A program made the position numbers and the translations under genes. From Paraconexibacter antarcticus (GTDB taxonomy: Bacteria > Actinomycetota > Thermoleophilia > Solirubrobacterales > Solirubrobacteraceae), in NCBI RefSeq assembly GCF_024220175.1, contig NZ_CP098502.1, forward strand, positions 2,666,001 to 2,730,000: a stretch of 64,000 nucleotides of DNA. Reading direction: 5' to 3'. Shown piece after piece: positions 7,375 to 16,636 of this stretch; position 1 is the first letter of the stretch; every line of letters starts with the position of its first letter. The notes beneath the pieces were generated by a model, which saw only the letters and a program-made list of their open reading frames with translations, made no database searches and had not been told where the DNA came from.

Positions 7375-8579
7375 TCAGGGCTGCTGGCGGAAGCGCCGGC
7401 CGAGGACCTCGCCGGCGAGGACGTTGCGCATGATCTCCAGGGTGCCGCCCGCGAGCGACATGCCGCGCACGTCGCGGTAGCGCCGCTCGGCCTCGTGCTC
7501 GCGGGTGTAGCCGCCGTGCCCGAGCAGCTGGATCGCCTCGCGGCAGATGAACTCGGTTCGGCGGTCTCGTTCGCCGTGATCTTCGCCATCGCCGTGAGGC
7601 GCATCGCGGGGAAGCCGTCCTCCTCGGAGGACGCGGCGCTCGCGAGCAGCAGCCGCGCGGCCTCCAGGCGCGTGGCCATGTCGGCGACCTTCCACTGCAG
7701 CCCCTGGAACTCCGCCAGCTCGCGTCCGAACTGGCGGCGCGTGCGCAGGTGCAGACGCGCCTCGTCGAGCGCGGCGCGGGCGACGCCGAGGGTCATCGCC
7801 GCGTTGCCGCAGCGCTCGGGGTTGAACTGGCGCAGCATGATCGCGGCACCGCGGCTCGAGTCCGCGTCCGGCGCGACGATGACGGCGCCAGGGTCGATCC
7901 GGACGCCGTCGAACGCCAGCGCCGCCTCGGACATGCCCCGGCCACCCATCTTCGGATGCGAGCGCGGCGGCGCGTACCCGTCCTGCCCGGCCTCGACGAC
8001 GACGGCGCCGAGCCCACGTGATCCGGTCGTCCCGGCGAGGCGGCAGGAGACGAGGATCGTGTCGGCGGTGACGCCGTTCGTGATGTAGCACTTCTCGCCG
8101 GTGAGCCGGAAGCCGTCGCCGTCGGCCTGCAGGCACGTCTGCAGCTCCGTCGCCGCCGACCCGGCGCCCGGTTCGCTGATGGCGATCGCGAAGGACCGCG
8201 TGCCGTCGGCGGCGCCGGGAAGGTAGCGGCGGCGCTGGGCCTCGTCGCCGAGCGTCGCGATCGCGCGGGGCGGCCCGTTGAGGTAGAGCTGGGCGACCAT
8301 CGCCGAGGACATGCAGCCGACGGCGAGCTCCTCCAGGACGACGCATGCCTCGCGGACGCCGAGCCCGTCGCCGCCATAGGCCCTCGGGACCGTCAGCCCG
8401 AGCAGGCCCGCGTCGCGGATCCGCTCGAAGGACGGCTGCGGGAAGGTCTCCTCGTCGTCCCAGCGCCGGGCGTCGGGCGCGATGCGCGCGGCGACGTCCG
8501 CGGCCCGGCGGCGCAGGTCGCCGAGCGCCCCGGGCTCGGGCGCGACGAGCGGGGGCAGGACGGGGACGTCGCTCGGCAC
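7375..8579 (-). pseudogene. Acyl-CoA dehydrogenase, frameshifted near its C-terminus
   Basis: From a GTG at 8577-8579 the frame encodes an acyl-CoA dehydrogenase: the N-terminal helical domain, the FAIAISEPGAGSAATEL beta-domain motif, YITNG, and the C-terminal flavin-binding region with RRQFGRELAEFQGLQW. Near 7554-7560 the frame is lost and the rest (FICREAIQLLGHGGYTREH to the end) continues in another frame. Deleting five bases (the minus-strand text reads GCCGAACCGAG where GCCGAG is expected) restores NETAEFICREAIQ, with exactly the residue spacing of the family. The enzyme would oxidise acyl-CoA to enoyl-CoA with FAD; as written it lacks its last ~60 residues. A sequencing error cannot be excluded. 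A TAGGGT hexamer 7 nt upstream supports the GTG start. Confidence 0.85.
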
Positions 8580-8586
8580 GGCGCGA

Positions 8587-8592
8587 ACCCTA
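8587..8592 (-). promoter_or_regulatory. Leaderless-type -10 hexamer TAGGGT
   Basis: Minus-strand TAGGGT lies 7 nt before the GTG start of the acyl-CoA dehydrogenase gene, matching the TANNNT pattern seen at many genes in this window. Confidence 0.6.
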
Positions 8593-8617
8593 ACGCGGGC
8601 GGCCGGCCGGCCCGTGG

Positions 8618-10861
8618 CTACCCGCGGGCCCGCCGCCGTAGCGCGACCGAGTGGGGGACGGGGCCGAGCGGGCGCCCGCCGGTGATGACCCTCCCGCGGC
8701 GGTCCTGGTAGCCGAGCCACGCCACCGTCCCCTGCTGGTCGACCCCCGGGCGGGAGAAGTCGCAGACCCCGTCGGGGAACGTCGCCTGCAGGCTTGCCCG
8801 CTGCGCGTCGGTGAAGGTCGCGCCCTCGGTGGCCCGGTCGAGCGGGCGCAGCGCGCACTTGTTCGCGTCGGTCGTGATCGCGTCGCCCGCGACCATGCGC
8901 GGGGTGCCGTAGACCGGGACGACGGCGTCGGGGCAGAGGCCCTTGGCGACCACCTGCCCGACACCGCTGAGGCACGTGTCCCCGAGGTCGGCGGGCTTGT
9001 CGGCGACGATCTTCCGCGCGAGCGGCGCGCCGGACGTGTCGTGCTCGACCGCGGCGAGCCAGCGGTCCATCGCGACGAGGCTCAGCTGCGCGCAGTGCGT
9101 GTCGCCGACGATGACGGCCGGGCCCTCCCAGATGAGCTGGTTGCCGTGCCCGCCGTGCTCGCGGTCCAGGCGCGCCCGGACGGCGAACGCGCGGTAGGAG
9201 TCGTGCGCGGCGCCCGGGTCGGGGCCGCGGCAGTCGATGATCGCGGTGCGGTCGAGGTTGTTCGTCTCGTTGATCATGCCGCTGCGGTAGGCGTTCGGGA
9301 GCGCCGGGGTGTCGGCCCGGATGCGCGCCTTCGTCGGCCGGATGTCGATGCTCAGGCCGCCGACGCGGGCGTTGAGGTCGGCGAACTGCGAGGGGGTGAT
9401 CGCGCCGGCCCGCAGGGCGGCGAGGCCGTACTGGACGCCGACGTTGTCGACGGGCACGCCGGCGAAGCCGTGGCCGAGCGCCTGCTCGACCGGGCTCCAC
9501 ACCGCGGGTGGGCGGCGGCCGAAGACGTTCACCGCGAGGTCGGCGATCGAGCAGCGCACGCCGCCGGGGTTCGCCTGCGGGTCGTAGAGCTGCTGGGCGC
9601 TGACGCCGGGGCAGGCGTGGGTCGGGACGATCGCGTCGAAGAAGCCGATGTCGCTGACGATCGCGTCGACCGGCAGCGGGTTGCCCTCGACGGCACCGAA
9701 CTGCGTCGGCGACCAGGCGACGCCGGGCCCCCACGTGTCCGGATGCTCGAAGTAGGCCCGCAGGAGGTGGTAGTCCATGACCTGCGTCGCGCTCGACCAC
9801 GTGTCCGGGAACGAGCACGTCGGCAGGATGCCCTGGTAGATGCCGGGGTAGGCGTTCGCGATCCACTGCTGGGCGAGCGACCCGCCCGAGCAGCCGGTGC
9901 CGATGGTGTAGCGGAGGGTCCCGTACGCCTCGATGACGTGCTCCTTGGCCATGACGAGCGACTCGGCCTGGGTCGTCACGTCGCAGTTGTGGCCGCTGTT
10001 GTCCAGCGCGGTCGACATGACGACGTACCCCTGCCCGAGCGCGAACTCGACGCTGTCGGCGAAGATGCCGGGCGGCGTGCTCACCGGGAGCCCGAGCAGG
10101 TCGGCCGGGTTGTAGCTCGTGACGCTCGGGGCGGTCGCGGGGGCGTAGGAGACGCCGCAGCTCGCGCCGTGGGCGATGAGGAGCTTGTGGTTGAACTGCG
10201 GTTGCGGGTCGAGCGCGGTCCACGGCCGGCCCGGGTCGTAGAGCGTGGCGATCCGGTACTGGTCGCGATCCTGGTACCCGGTCTCGAGGCGGACGACGAA
10301 CGGCACCTTGCGTCCGTTCTGCGTCGTCGTCGTCGCGACGTCGGCCGGCGGCCTGGACCGGTCGTAGGGCTGCAGGCCCTTCGTGAGCGGGTTCGCCGAC
10401 CGGTAGAGGAAGGTGTAGGTCGCGGGGGCGTTGCACTGCGCGTCGACAGCCCCCTTCTGGCAGGTGCGCGGCTGCGGCTGCGGCCCGGCGAAGACCGGCC
10501 CGCCCTGCGGATGGTTGCGCACGACGAGCCGCGCGCCGGTCCCGTCGGGGAGCCGGACGTCGACGAGGTTGAGGCCGACCTTCAGCCCGGTCAGGAGCGC
10601 GTCCATGGCGAGCCCGCTGCGGCGGAAGCGCCGCGTCACGCTGCGCCCGCCGAGCGTCACGCGCACCCGCGCGTGGCGGGCCCGCGCGGGGAGGTCGACG
10701 TGGAGCAGGACGTCACCGCCGGACACGAGGTCGGCCCGCCCGGAGACGTCCGTGATGACCGGTGGCGCCGGCCGCGCGACGTGCGCGGTCGCCGTCGCCG
10801 GCGCCGCGAGCGCGCAGAGGAGCGCGATCGCCGCCGGCGTCTTCCCTGACCCGAGAGGCAT
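8618..10861 (-). CDS. DUF6351-like secreted alpha/beta-hydrolase-fold protein
   Basis: A 747-aa exported protein: after MPLGSGKTP comes a hydrophobic signal segment (AAIALLCALAAPATATAHV) with an AxA-type cleavage site. The mature part has an N-terminal beta domain (about residues 35-120), then an alpha/beta hydrolase-like domain whose nucleophile elbow is GTGCSGGS (Ser near residue 325). Numerous paired Cys residues fit an extracytoplasmic location. Its length and motifs match the uncharacterised DUF6351 family common in actinobacteria; relatives resemble tannase or feruloyl-esterase-like hydrolases, but no substrate is known. The ATG is supported by TAGCGT 6 nt upstream. Confidence 0.82.
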   Translation of the reverse strand: MPLGSGKTPAAIALLCALAAPATATAHVARPAPPVITDVSGRADLVSGGDVLLHVDLPARARHARVRVTLGGRSVTRRFRRSGLAMDALLTGLKVGLNLVDVRLPDGTGARLVVRNHPQGGPVFAGPQPQPRTCQKGAVDAQCNAPATYTFLYRSANPLTKGLQPYDRSRPPADVATTTTQNGRKVPFVVRLETGYQDRDQYRIATLYDPGRPWTALDPQPQFNHKLLIAHGASCGVSYAPATAPSVTSYNPADLLGLPVSTPPGIFADSVEFALGQGYVVMSTALDNSGHNCDVTTQAESLVMAKEHVIEAYGTLRYTIGTGCSGGSLAQQWIANAYPGIYQGILPTCSFPDTWSSATQVMDYHLLRAYFEHPDTWGPGVAWSPTQFGAVEGNPLPVDAIVSDIGFFDAIVPTHACPGVSAQQLYDPQANPGGVRCSIADLAVNVFGRRPPAVWSPVEQALGHGFAGVPVDNVGVQYGLAALRAGAITPSQFADLNARVGGLSIDIRPTKARIRADTPALPNAYRSGMINETNNLDRTAIIDCRGPDPGAAHDSYRAFAVRARLDREHGGHGNQLIWEGPAVIVGDTHCAQLSLVAMDRWLAAVEHDTSGAPLARKIVADKPADLGDTCLSGVGQVVAKGLCPDAVVPVYGTPRMVAGDAITTDANKCALRPLDRATEGATFTDAQRASLQATFPDGVCDFSRPGVDQQGTVAWLGYQDRRGRVITGGRPLGPVPHSVALRRRARG

Positions 10862-10867
10862 GGGCGG

Positions 10868-10873
10868 ACGCTA
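10868..10873 (-). promoter_or_regulatory. Leaderless-type -10 hexamer TAGCGT
   Basis: Minus-strand TAGCGT ends 6 nt before the ATG of the DUF6351-like gene. Confidence 0.6.
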
Positions 10874-10908
10874 CACGTGCCCGCGGTCCGTGCGCCAGGG
10901 GCGCGGGG

Positions 10909-12366
10909 TCAGGCGGCGGCGGGCGTCTCCGCGCGGACGTCGGCGGGCGCGGCGCCCGTCGCCGCCACGCGCCACGACGGCGGGCCGGGGGCGGGGCCGA
11001 CGGTCCAGTCCGGGCGCTCGGTGCCGGTCGGCCGCGTCGAGCGGAAGCCGTCGAGCCGGCGGTTGCGCCGTGCCTGCCACTCGAGCGGCAGCTCGCGCGC
11101 GACCTGGCGCAGGATGCGCGCCCGATCCGCGCCCGGGCGGCGCAGCGCCGCGACGAGCCCCTTGACGAGGTGGTCGGGCGAGATGATCGCCTCGATCGTC
11201 CGCGCGCGGTTGAAGGTGTCCGAGACGTCCGGGGCGTCGTCACCGGAGAACGTGCGCAGGACCTCGCGCACGAGGTCGCCGACCGGCTCGGGGCGCGACT
11301 CGCGGTTGCCCCAGTGATACGTGCTGAGCGTGTCCTGGTCGCGGCCGCGCTCCCAGCGGCGCAGCGCCGCGTCGAGCGCGAACGGGTCGTCGAGCGTCGT
11401 CGCAGCCGCCTCGCCGAGCAGGCGCCCGTGGCGGAGCGCGTCGCGCATGCCGTTGCCGGTCACCGGGTCCTTGAAGTGCCCGGCGTCACCGGCCAGCGCC
11501 CAGCCGCGTCCGCTCGAGCGGCGGTAGTACGCCGAGAGGTCGGCCGTCGAGCGGACCTTCGTCATGTTCGTCGCGCCCGCGAGGCGCGCCGCGATCGCGG
11601 GGTCGCCGTCGAGCTTGCGCTGCCAGGCGGCCTCGGCGTCGGCGCGGAAGGACGGGATGTCCTCCGCCGGGCACATCCACACGACGAGCACGCGGCCGTC
11701 GGGGGTCGAGGGGAGCGTGAGGGCGACGGTCCGCTCCGCGCGGTAGACGCCGAACTCGTCGTACCGCTCGGTGCCGGCCTGGGGGTCGTCCATGTAACGG
11801 AAGGCGAAGCCGCGGCCGTTGCGCGACCCGCGGTACGGGGTCCACGCCCCGACCTCGGCGGCGACGCGCGAGCGGCGCCCGTCGGCCCCGACGACGAGCT
11901 TCGCGTGGAGCTCGCGCTCGGTGCCGTCCGCGTCGGTGTAGGCCACGCCGGCGGCCCGCCCGCCGCGCCAGACGACGTTCGTGACGGTGTGCTTCTCGCG
12001 GACGTCGGCGCCCGCGTCGCGGGCGGCGGCGACGAGGCACTCGTCCTGGAGTTTGCGCGGGACGCACACGCCGTAGGGGATCCCGTCGAAGGGGCGGAAG
12101 CGCTCGCGGACGACCATGTCGCCGTCCTCGATCCGCAGGTGCTGCGGCCGGGCGGGGTTCAGCGCGAGGATGCGCTCCAGCGCGCCCATGCGCTCGAGCT
12201 CGGCGACGCCGTTCGGCACGAGGACGTGGGTGGACAGCGCGTCCGCGGGAAAGCGGGCGCGATCGAGGAGCACGACCTCGCGGCCGGCTCGGGCGAGGGG
12301 GACGGCGGCCGCCGTCCCGGCGCAGCGTGACCCGACGATGACGACGTCGGCGGTCTCGATTCCCAT
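10909..12366 (-). CDS. FAD-dependent oxidoreductase (geranylgeranyl-reductase/FixC-like)
   Basis: A 485-aa flavoprotein of the PHBH/FixC group. The N-terminal Rossmann motif reads VVIVGSRCAGTAAAVPLARAG, a GxxxxG variant with Cys. The second FAD motif is LAGDAGHFKDPVTGNGM, and VVGADGRRSRVA corresponds to the DG motif. Members reduce isoprenoid double bonds, hydroxylate aromatics or halogenate; no motif here decides between them. The protein extends about 60 residues past the usual end with a Pro/Ala-rich tail. The start is set by TAGTGT 6 nt before the ATG. It lies 47 bp upstream of the DUF6351-like gene on the same strand, each with its own hexamer. Confidence 0.85.
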   Translation of the reverse strand: MGIETADVVIVGSRCAGTAAAVPLARAGREVVLLDRARFPADALSTHVLVPNGVAELERMGALERILALNPARPQHLRIEDGDMVVRERFRPFDGIPYGVCVPRKLQDECLVAAARDAGADVREKHTVTNVVWRGGRAAGVAYTDADGTERELHAKLVVGADGRRSRVAAEVGAWTPYRGSRNGRGFAFRYMDDPQAGTERYDEFGVYRAERTVALTLPSTPDGRVLVVWMCPAEDIPSFRADAEAAWQRKLDGDPAIAARLAGATNMTKVRSTADLSAYYRRSSGRGWALAGDAGHFKDPVTGNGMRDALRHGRLLGEAAATTLDDPFALDAALRRWERGRDQDTLSTYHWGNRESRPEPVGDLVREVLRTFSGDDAPDVSDTFNRARTIEAIISPDHLVKGLVAALRRPGADRARILRQVARELPLEWQARRNRRLDGFRSTRPTGTERPDWTVGPAPGPPSWRVAATGAAPADVRAETPAAA

Positions 12367-12372
12367 TCGCCG

Positions 12373-12378
12373 ACACTA
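12373..12378 (-). promoter_or_regulatory. Leaderless-type -10 hexamer TAGTGT
   Basis: Minus-strand TAGTGT ends 6 nt before the ATG of the FAD-dependent oxidoreductase gene. Confidence 0.6.
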
Positions 12379-12435
12379 CGAGGGCGCCGGGGGCCCGCCG
12401 TCCTCCGAGCAGGAGGACGGCGTCCCCCAGCGGGG

Positions 12436-12570
12436 TCAGATGGCGGCGCCGCGGCGGCCGCTGAAGTACATGACGAGCGCGACGATCGCGAGCGCGAACA
12501 GGATGGGGTGGATGATGACCCCGCCCGCGATGGCGATGATGAACAGGACGATGGCAAGGATGAGGAGCAT
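12436..12570 (-). CDS. 44-aa hydrophobic membrane peptide
   Basis: A short minus-strand frame encodes MLLILAIVLFIIAIAGGVII, then HPILFALAIVALVMYF and a basic tail SGRRGAAI. This is two membrane-spanning segments with almost no loop and a positively charged C-terminus. Such tiny hydrophobic proteins are widespread in actinobacteria and have no agreed function. Support is the clean alternation of hydrophobic segments, a TGA stop and location in an otherwise empty gap between the flavoprotein and the divergent hydrolase. There is no strong ribosome binding site. Confidence 0.6.
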   Translation of the reverse strand: MLLILAIVLFIIAIAGGVIIHPILFALAIVALVMYFSGRRGAAI

Positions 12571-12691
12571 GCGTGCCGTGTGCCCGGGAGATCGTGACTT
12601 CACGCACGACGGACGGATGTTCGATCGGACCCCGACGGGTGGTGACGCGCCGGGCTCGCGCTCGCGGTTGTCGGGGCCCGCGTCCCGGCCG

Positions 12692-12697
12692 TAGGCT
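12692..12697 (+). promoter_or_regulatory. Leaderless-type -10 hexamer TAGGCT
   Basis: TAGGCT lies 7 nt before the GTG start of the secreted alpha/beta hydrolase and fixes that start against an in-frame ATG further upstream. Confidence 0.6.
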
Positions 12698-12704
12698 TGA
12701 CACC

Positions 12705-14144
12705 GTGTCCAGTCCTGCTCTCCGCCCGCTCCTCCCGGCCGCGCGCCGTCTCGCCCGGACCGTTGCGGGCATCGTCGTCGTCGGCGGCGTGGCCGCCGCC
12801 GGAGCGCAGGCCGCGCCCGCCGTCACGCTCACCGGGGGGACGGGCCCGGCGCCGGTCCGGCTCTGCGGCGCGACGCATACCGCGCGCACGGTGCCCGCGG
12901 GCGGCGCCCTCGCGCTGCACGTCTCCGCGGCCCGCCTGGACCGCGTCCGGACCTCGCGCCGCGGCTCGACCGTCGTCGTCGACCGCTGCCAGGACGGCCG
13001 CTGGACGGCGCTGAGGACCGTCACGCTCGGCGCCCGCCGCACGCCGCTGACCACCGACCTGACCGGCGCCGGCGGCCCGGCCGCGGACCTGCGCGTCCGC
13101 ACGCGCTCCCGCAGCGGCCGCTTCGGCCGCGCGGCCTTCGCCCGGGTCGGCGTGGGGGAGATCGTCGACGTCCCGGTGAGCTTCGGCGTCGTGAACCGGA
13201 ATCGCACGCCGCTGCCCTGCCCGCCCGGCACGCCGGACGGCAGGCCGTACACCGTCCACGGCACCCTGGTCGCGCCGCGCGCCGTCCTCGACGCACCGAA
13301 GCCGGCGGTGACGCTGTACCTCCACGGCCTCGGCTACACCGGCGAGCTCTTCTTCCGCTACCAGGGCGTGCCGGGCTACGACTACGGCCTGCAGCAGGCG
13401 CAGGCCGGGCACGCCTCGGTCGTCATCGACCGCCTCGGCAACCCGTCGCACGACGACCTCCCGGACGGGAACGCCACCTGCCTGCCCGCCCAGGCCGACA
13501 TGGCCGACCAGGTCATCAAGGCCCTGCGCAAGGGCAGCTTCACCGTCCCGGGGACGCCGCGCGCCTTCGACCGCGTCCTGCTCGCCGGCCACTCCGCGGG
13601 CGGCCTCATCACCGAGATCACGCAGTACGCGTTCTCGAGCGCCGACGCGATCGCCGTCATCGCCTACAACGACGTGCCGTCCCCGCTCGCGCTCGCCCAG
13701 TTCGCGACCGCCGGGGGCGACTGCCTCACCGCGCCCCAGCGCGCGCACGGGACCACGGGCTCCCCGAACTACGCGCCGTTCGGGCGGACCGACGCGGACT
13801 TCACCGCGGCGCACTTCCACGACATCGACCCCGCCGTCGCGAAGGACGTCCTCGCGCGCCGCACCCGCGATCCGTGCGGCGACCTGCTCTCGGCGCTCCA
13901 GGGACTGATCGGCAACGAGCTCCTCAGCCACACGATCAGCGCGCCCGTCCTGATCGTCTCCGGGGCCGACGACGCGCTCTTCACGCCGCCGACGAACAAG
14001 CTCGCCGCGGCGACCGCCTACCCCGCGTCCTCGCAGGTCACCCTCGACGAGCTGCCGGACACCGGACACGCCGTGACGCTCGGGCGGACGCACGACGCGT
14101 TCCGCTCGGCCATGGACCGCTGGCTGAGCGCCCACGGTGGGTAG
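12705..14144 (+). CDS. Secreted alpha/beta hydrolase
   Basis: A 479-aa exported hydrolase. The N-terminus has Arg residues followed by a hydrophobic stretch (TVAGIVVVGGVAAAGAQA) and an AQA cleavage site. Residues about 30-160 form a beta-rich domain; the hydrolase domain follows with the oxyanion region LYLHGLGYTG, the nucleophile Ser297 in LAGHSAGGLI, an acidic residue in SGADDALF and the His in DTGHAVTLG. The fold is that of lipases/esterases; the substrate is not evident. I chose the GTG at 12705 because of the TAGGCT hexamer 7 nt upstream and because the signal peptide then begins normally. Confidence 0.85.
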   Translation: MSSPALRPLLPAARRLARTVAGIVVVGGVAAAGAQAAPAVTLTGGTGPAPVRLCGATHTARTVPAGGALALHVSAARLDRVRTSRRGSTVVVDRCQDGRWTALRTVTLGARRTPLTTDLTGAGGPAADLRVRTRSRSGRFGRAAFARVGVGEIVDVPVSFGVVNRNRTPLPCPPGTPDGRPYTVHGTLVAPRAVLDAPKPAVTLYLHGLGYTGELFFRYQGVPGYDYGLQQAQAGHASVVIDRLGNPSHDDLPDGNATCLPAQADMADQVIKALRKGSFTVPGTPRAFDRVLLAGHSAGGLITEITQYAFSSADAIAVIAYNDVPSPLALAQFATAGGDCLTAPQRAHGTTGSPNYAPFGRTDADFTAAHFHDIDPAVAKDVLARRTRDPCGDLLSALQGLIGNELLSHTISAPVLIVSGADDALFTPPTNKLAAATAYPASSQVTLDELPDTGHAVTLGRTHDAFRSAMDRWLSAHGG

Positions 14145-14218
14145 TCCGGACCCGCGGCACGTCGGGTCGTAGCCCGTTGTACGGGGCGTGAACGGTCCGT
14201 ACCCTCCAGCCAGAGCCC

Positions 14219-16636
14219 ATGAGCGCACGTGATCCACAGGCCGGTCCCGTCACACGGGAAGACAGCGATGCGCTCGCGCTCGCCTGGCGCCGGCTCGGAC
14301 GGGGGGCGACCGCGGTCGCGATCCTCACGTCGCCGGCGCTGTTCCTCGCGCTGGCGCAGGTCGGCGACTGGCCGGTCTGGGTCGCCCTGCCGGTGACGCT
14401 GCTCGCGATCGCCGCGTTCCGCGGCCTCGTCGACATCATCTGCCACCGGCTCGTCGAGCGCCCGAGCCTCTACAACGCCGACGAGCGCACGAAGGCCGAG
14501 GACGTCATCTTCCGGCGCCGCCGCTGGTACTGGCGCAGCCGCTTCCGGCGGATCGTCGTCTACCTCTTCATCGCGGGGATCGTGCTGCTCTTCGGGCAGC
14601 TGCTGTCCCAGGTGCTGCTCGGGAAGGGCGCACCGTTCTTCAACCCGCTGAAGGCGTTCGGCGACAGCTTCTCCAAGCAGGACCGCATCACGCTGGCGCT
14701 GCAGCAGGTCATCACCTTCGCGCAGCTCCCGATGTTCTTCCTCGTGAACTTCCTCATCTTCTTCGGGCCGCTGCTCATGTTCGGCGTGATGCAGATGAAG
14801 TCGTTCGAGCCGGGCGAGTCGGACTGGGGCGTCGGCCTCGACGACGTCCGCGGCCAGCGCGAGCCGAAGAAGGACGTCGAGCGCGTCATCACGCTGTGGG
14901 CGGCCGGCGAGGAGTTCAAGGAGGCCGGCGGCAAGCCCGAGCGCGGCCTGCTGCTCATCGGCGCGCCCGGCACCGGCAAGACGATGCTCTCCAAGGCGAT
15001 CGCCACGAGCTTCAACTCGCCGCTCATGACGATGCCGGGGTCGGGCTTCGCGCAGACGTTCATCGGCCTCGACGTCGTCATGGTCATGATCCTCATCGCC
15101 CGCGCCCGGCGCCTCGCCCGCAAGTGGGGCGGCACGTGCATGATCTTCATCGACGAGATCGACGCCGTCGGCCGCCGCCGCCAGGGGCTCGGGGGGATGA
15201 TGGGCCATCGCACGGGCGGCTTCGCCGTCGACCGCCCGGAGGATCACCTCTTCCACGGCCCGTGGGGCGCGATGACGTCCAGCGGCGATGTCGTCATCGA
15301 GTCGCTCGCCTGGCGCGAGCGGCTCTTCCGCGAGCGTCACGGCGGCGGGAGCGCGGTCGTCGCCCCGTCGATCGTCACCCGCTACATGGGCGGCATGATG
15401 GGCGGGGGCGGCATGGCGCTGAACCAGCTGCTCGTCCAGATGGACGGCATGGACAGTCCGCCGGTCCTCCGCAAGTGGACGACGAAGAAGTGGAACACCT
15501 TCCTGGACGCCTCGTACATCGTGCCCCAGCGGGTCGGCGGCCGGTCGCTGCGGCTCAAGGCTCCGCGTCCCCGTTCGGAGCAGGTGTACTTCATCGGGGC
15601 GACGAACGTCGACATCGAGGAGCTCGATCCCGCGCTCATCCGACCGGGGCGCATGGGCCGTCACGTCTGGTTCCGCACCCCGACGAAGGACGACCGCAAG
15701 GACATCTTCGACCTCTACCTCTCGAAGGTCGACCACGACCCGGACCTCGACCGTGAGCAGCGCCGCGACGAGATGGCCCGCATCACCGGCGGCTACTCGC
15801 CCGCGATGATCGAGCAGGCGACGTCGATGGCGCTGACCTTCGCGCACTCCGACGGGCGGGCCCAGTTCTCCTGGCCGGACCTCATCGAGGCGATCACGAC
15901 GATCGAGACCGGCACCGCCGTCGGCGTCGACTACGTCCCGGAGGAGACGCGCGCCGTCGCGATCCACGAGGCCGGGCACGCCGTCGCGAGCCACGTGTAC
16001 TGCGAGGGCGTCGAGTCCACCCGCCTGTCGATCCGGATGCGCGGCGGCTCGCTCGGCCACCACATGGCCCGCGAGAAGGAGGAGCGCTTCTCCCGCTGGC
16101 GCCACGAGGACGTCGGGCGCCTCGTCCACATCCTCGGCGCGATGGCGGCCGAACACGTCTTCTACGGCGAAAACGGCCGCGGCGTCGGTGGCGACGTCGG
16201 CTCCGCGACGTCGCTCGCCGCGCTGATGGTCGGGGTCTGGGGGATGGGCCCCGAGCCGATCGACCTCAGCGGCATGGACTTCGCCGACGACGAGGCCCGC
16301 GACAAGTACGAGAAGGAGCTGTACGACCGCTTCGAGGGGATCGGCGCGCGGATCATGAACCGCGCCGGCACCGGGAACATGATGAACCCGAGCCCGATCG
16401 GGGCGATCCTCGGGGACCGCGCGAAGCAGCGCGCCGCCGCGATCATGCTCGGGCAGGCGTACATCACCGCCGTCTGCCTCATCCGGCACAACCGGGAGCA
16501 GGTCGCGCAGATCGCCGAGGCCGTCATCGAGCGCAAGGAGCTGCACGGCGACGAGGTCGTCGCGCTCCTGGACGCGGCCCACCTCGAGGCGCCCGCGATC
16601 GACATCCACGACGAGACGATCTGGCCGAAGCTGTGA
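14219..16636 (+). CDS. FtsH-like membrane AAA+ zinc protease with a large insert
   Basis: An 805-aa protein with several N-terminal membrane segments (residues about 30-75, 100-125 and 160-190), an AAA+ module and an M41 peptidase. Walker A is GAPGTGKT (248-255), Walker B MIFIDEID (from 308), the zinc site HEAGH (583-587) with a third acidic ligand in GGDVGSAT. In ordinary FtsH about 50 residues separate Walker B from the sensor IxATN; here about 140 do, because an insert rich in GGMMGGGG and RTGG surrounds the NQLLVQMDGM motif. The arginine-finger region (DPALIRPGRMGR) is kept. It would degrade membrane or cytosolic proteins. The downstream gene overlaps by 4 nt, so the two form an operon. 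Confidence 0.9.
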   Translation: MSARDPQAGPVTREDSDALALAWRRLGRGATAVAILTSPALFLALAQVGDWPVWVALPVTLLAIAAFRGLVDIICHRLVERPSLYNADERTKAEDVIFRRRRWYWRSRFRRIVVYLFIAGIVLLFGQLLSQVLLGKGAPFFNPLKAFGDSFSKQDRITLALQQVITFAQLPMFFLVNFLIFFGPLLMFGVMQMKSFEPGESDWGVGLDDVRGQREPKKDVERVITLWAAGEEFKEAGGKPERGLLLIGAPGTGKTMLSKAIATSFNSPLMTMPGSGFAQTFIGLDVVMVMILIARARRLARKWGGTCMIFIDEIDAVGRRRQGLGGMMGHRTGGFAVDRPEDHLFHGPWGAMTSSGDVVIESLAWRERLFRERHGGGSAVVAPSIVTRYMGGMMGGGGMALNQLLVQMDGMDSPPVLRKWTTKKWNTFLDASYIVPQRVGGRSLRLKAPRPRSEQVYFIGATNVDIEELDPALIRPGRMGRHVWFRTPTKDDRKDIFDLYLSKVDHDPDLDREQRRDEMARITGGYSPAMIEQATSMALTFAHSDGRAQFSWPDLIEAITTIETGTAVGVDYVPEETRAVAIHEAGHAVASHVYCEGVESTRLSIRMRGGSLGHHMAREKEERFSRWRHEDVGRLVHILGAMAAEHVFYGENGRGVGGDVGSATSLAALMVGVWGMGPEPIDLSGMDFADDEARDKYEKELYDRFEGIGARIMNRAGTGNMMNPSPIGAILGDRAKQRAAAIMLGQAYITAVCLIRHNREQVAQIAEAVIERKELHGDEVVALLDAAHLEAPAIDIHDETIWPKL

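Noticed and set aside
7269..10436. A 1055-residue minus-strand frame apparently fusing acyl-CoA dehydrogenase to an upstream protein
   Set aside because: Its N-terminal two-thirds is an out-of-frame shadow of the DUF6351-like gene; the dehydrogenase has its own GTG and TAGGGT hexamer, and the frame changes near 7557.
8651..10849. A 732-residue plus-strand frame opposite the DUF6351-like gene
   Set aside because: Low-complexity shadow frame; the minus-strand product has a signal peptide, a GCSGGS elbow and its own -10 hexamer.
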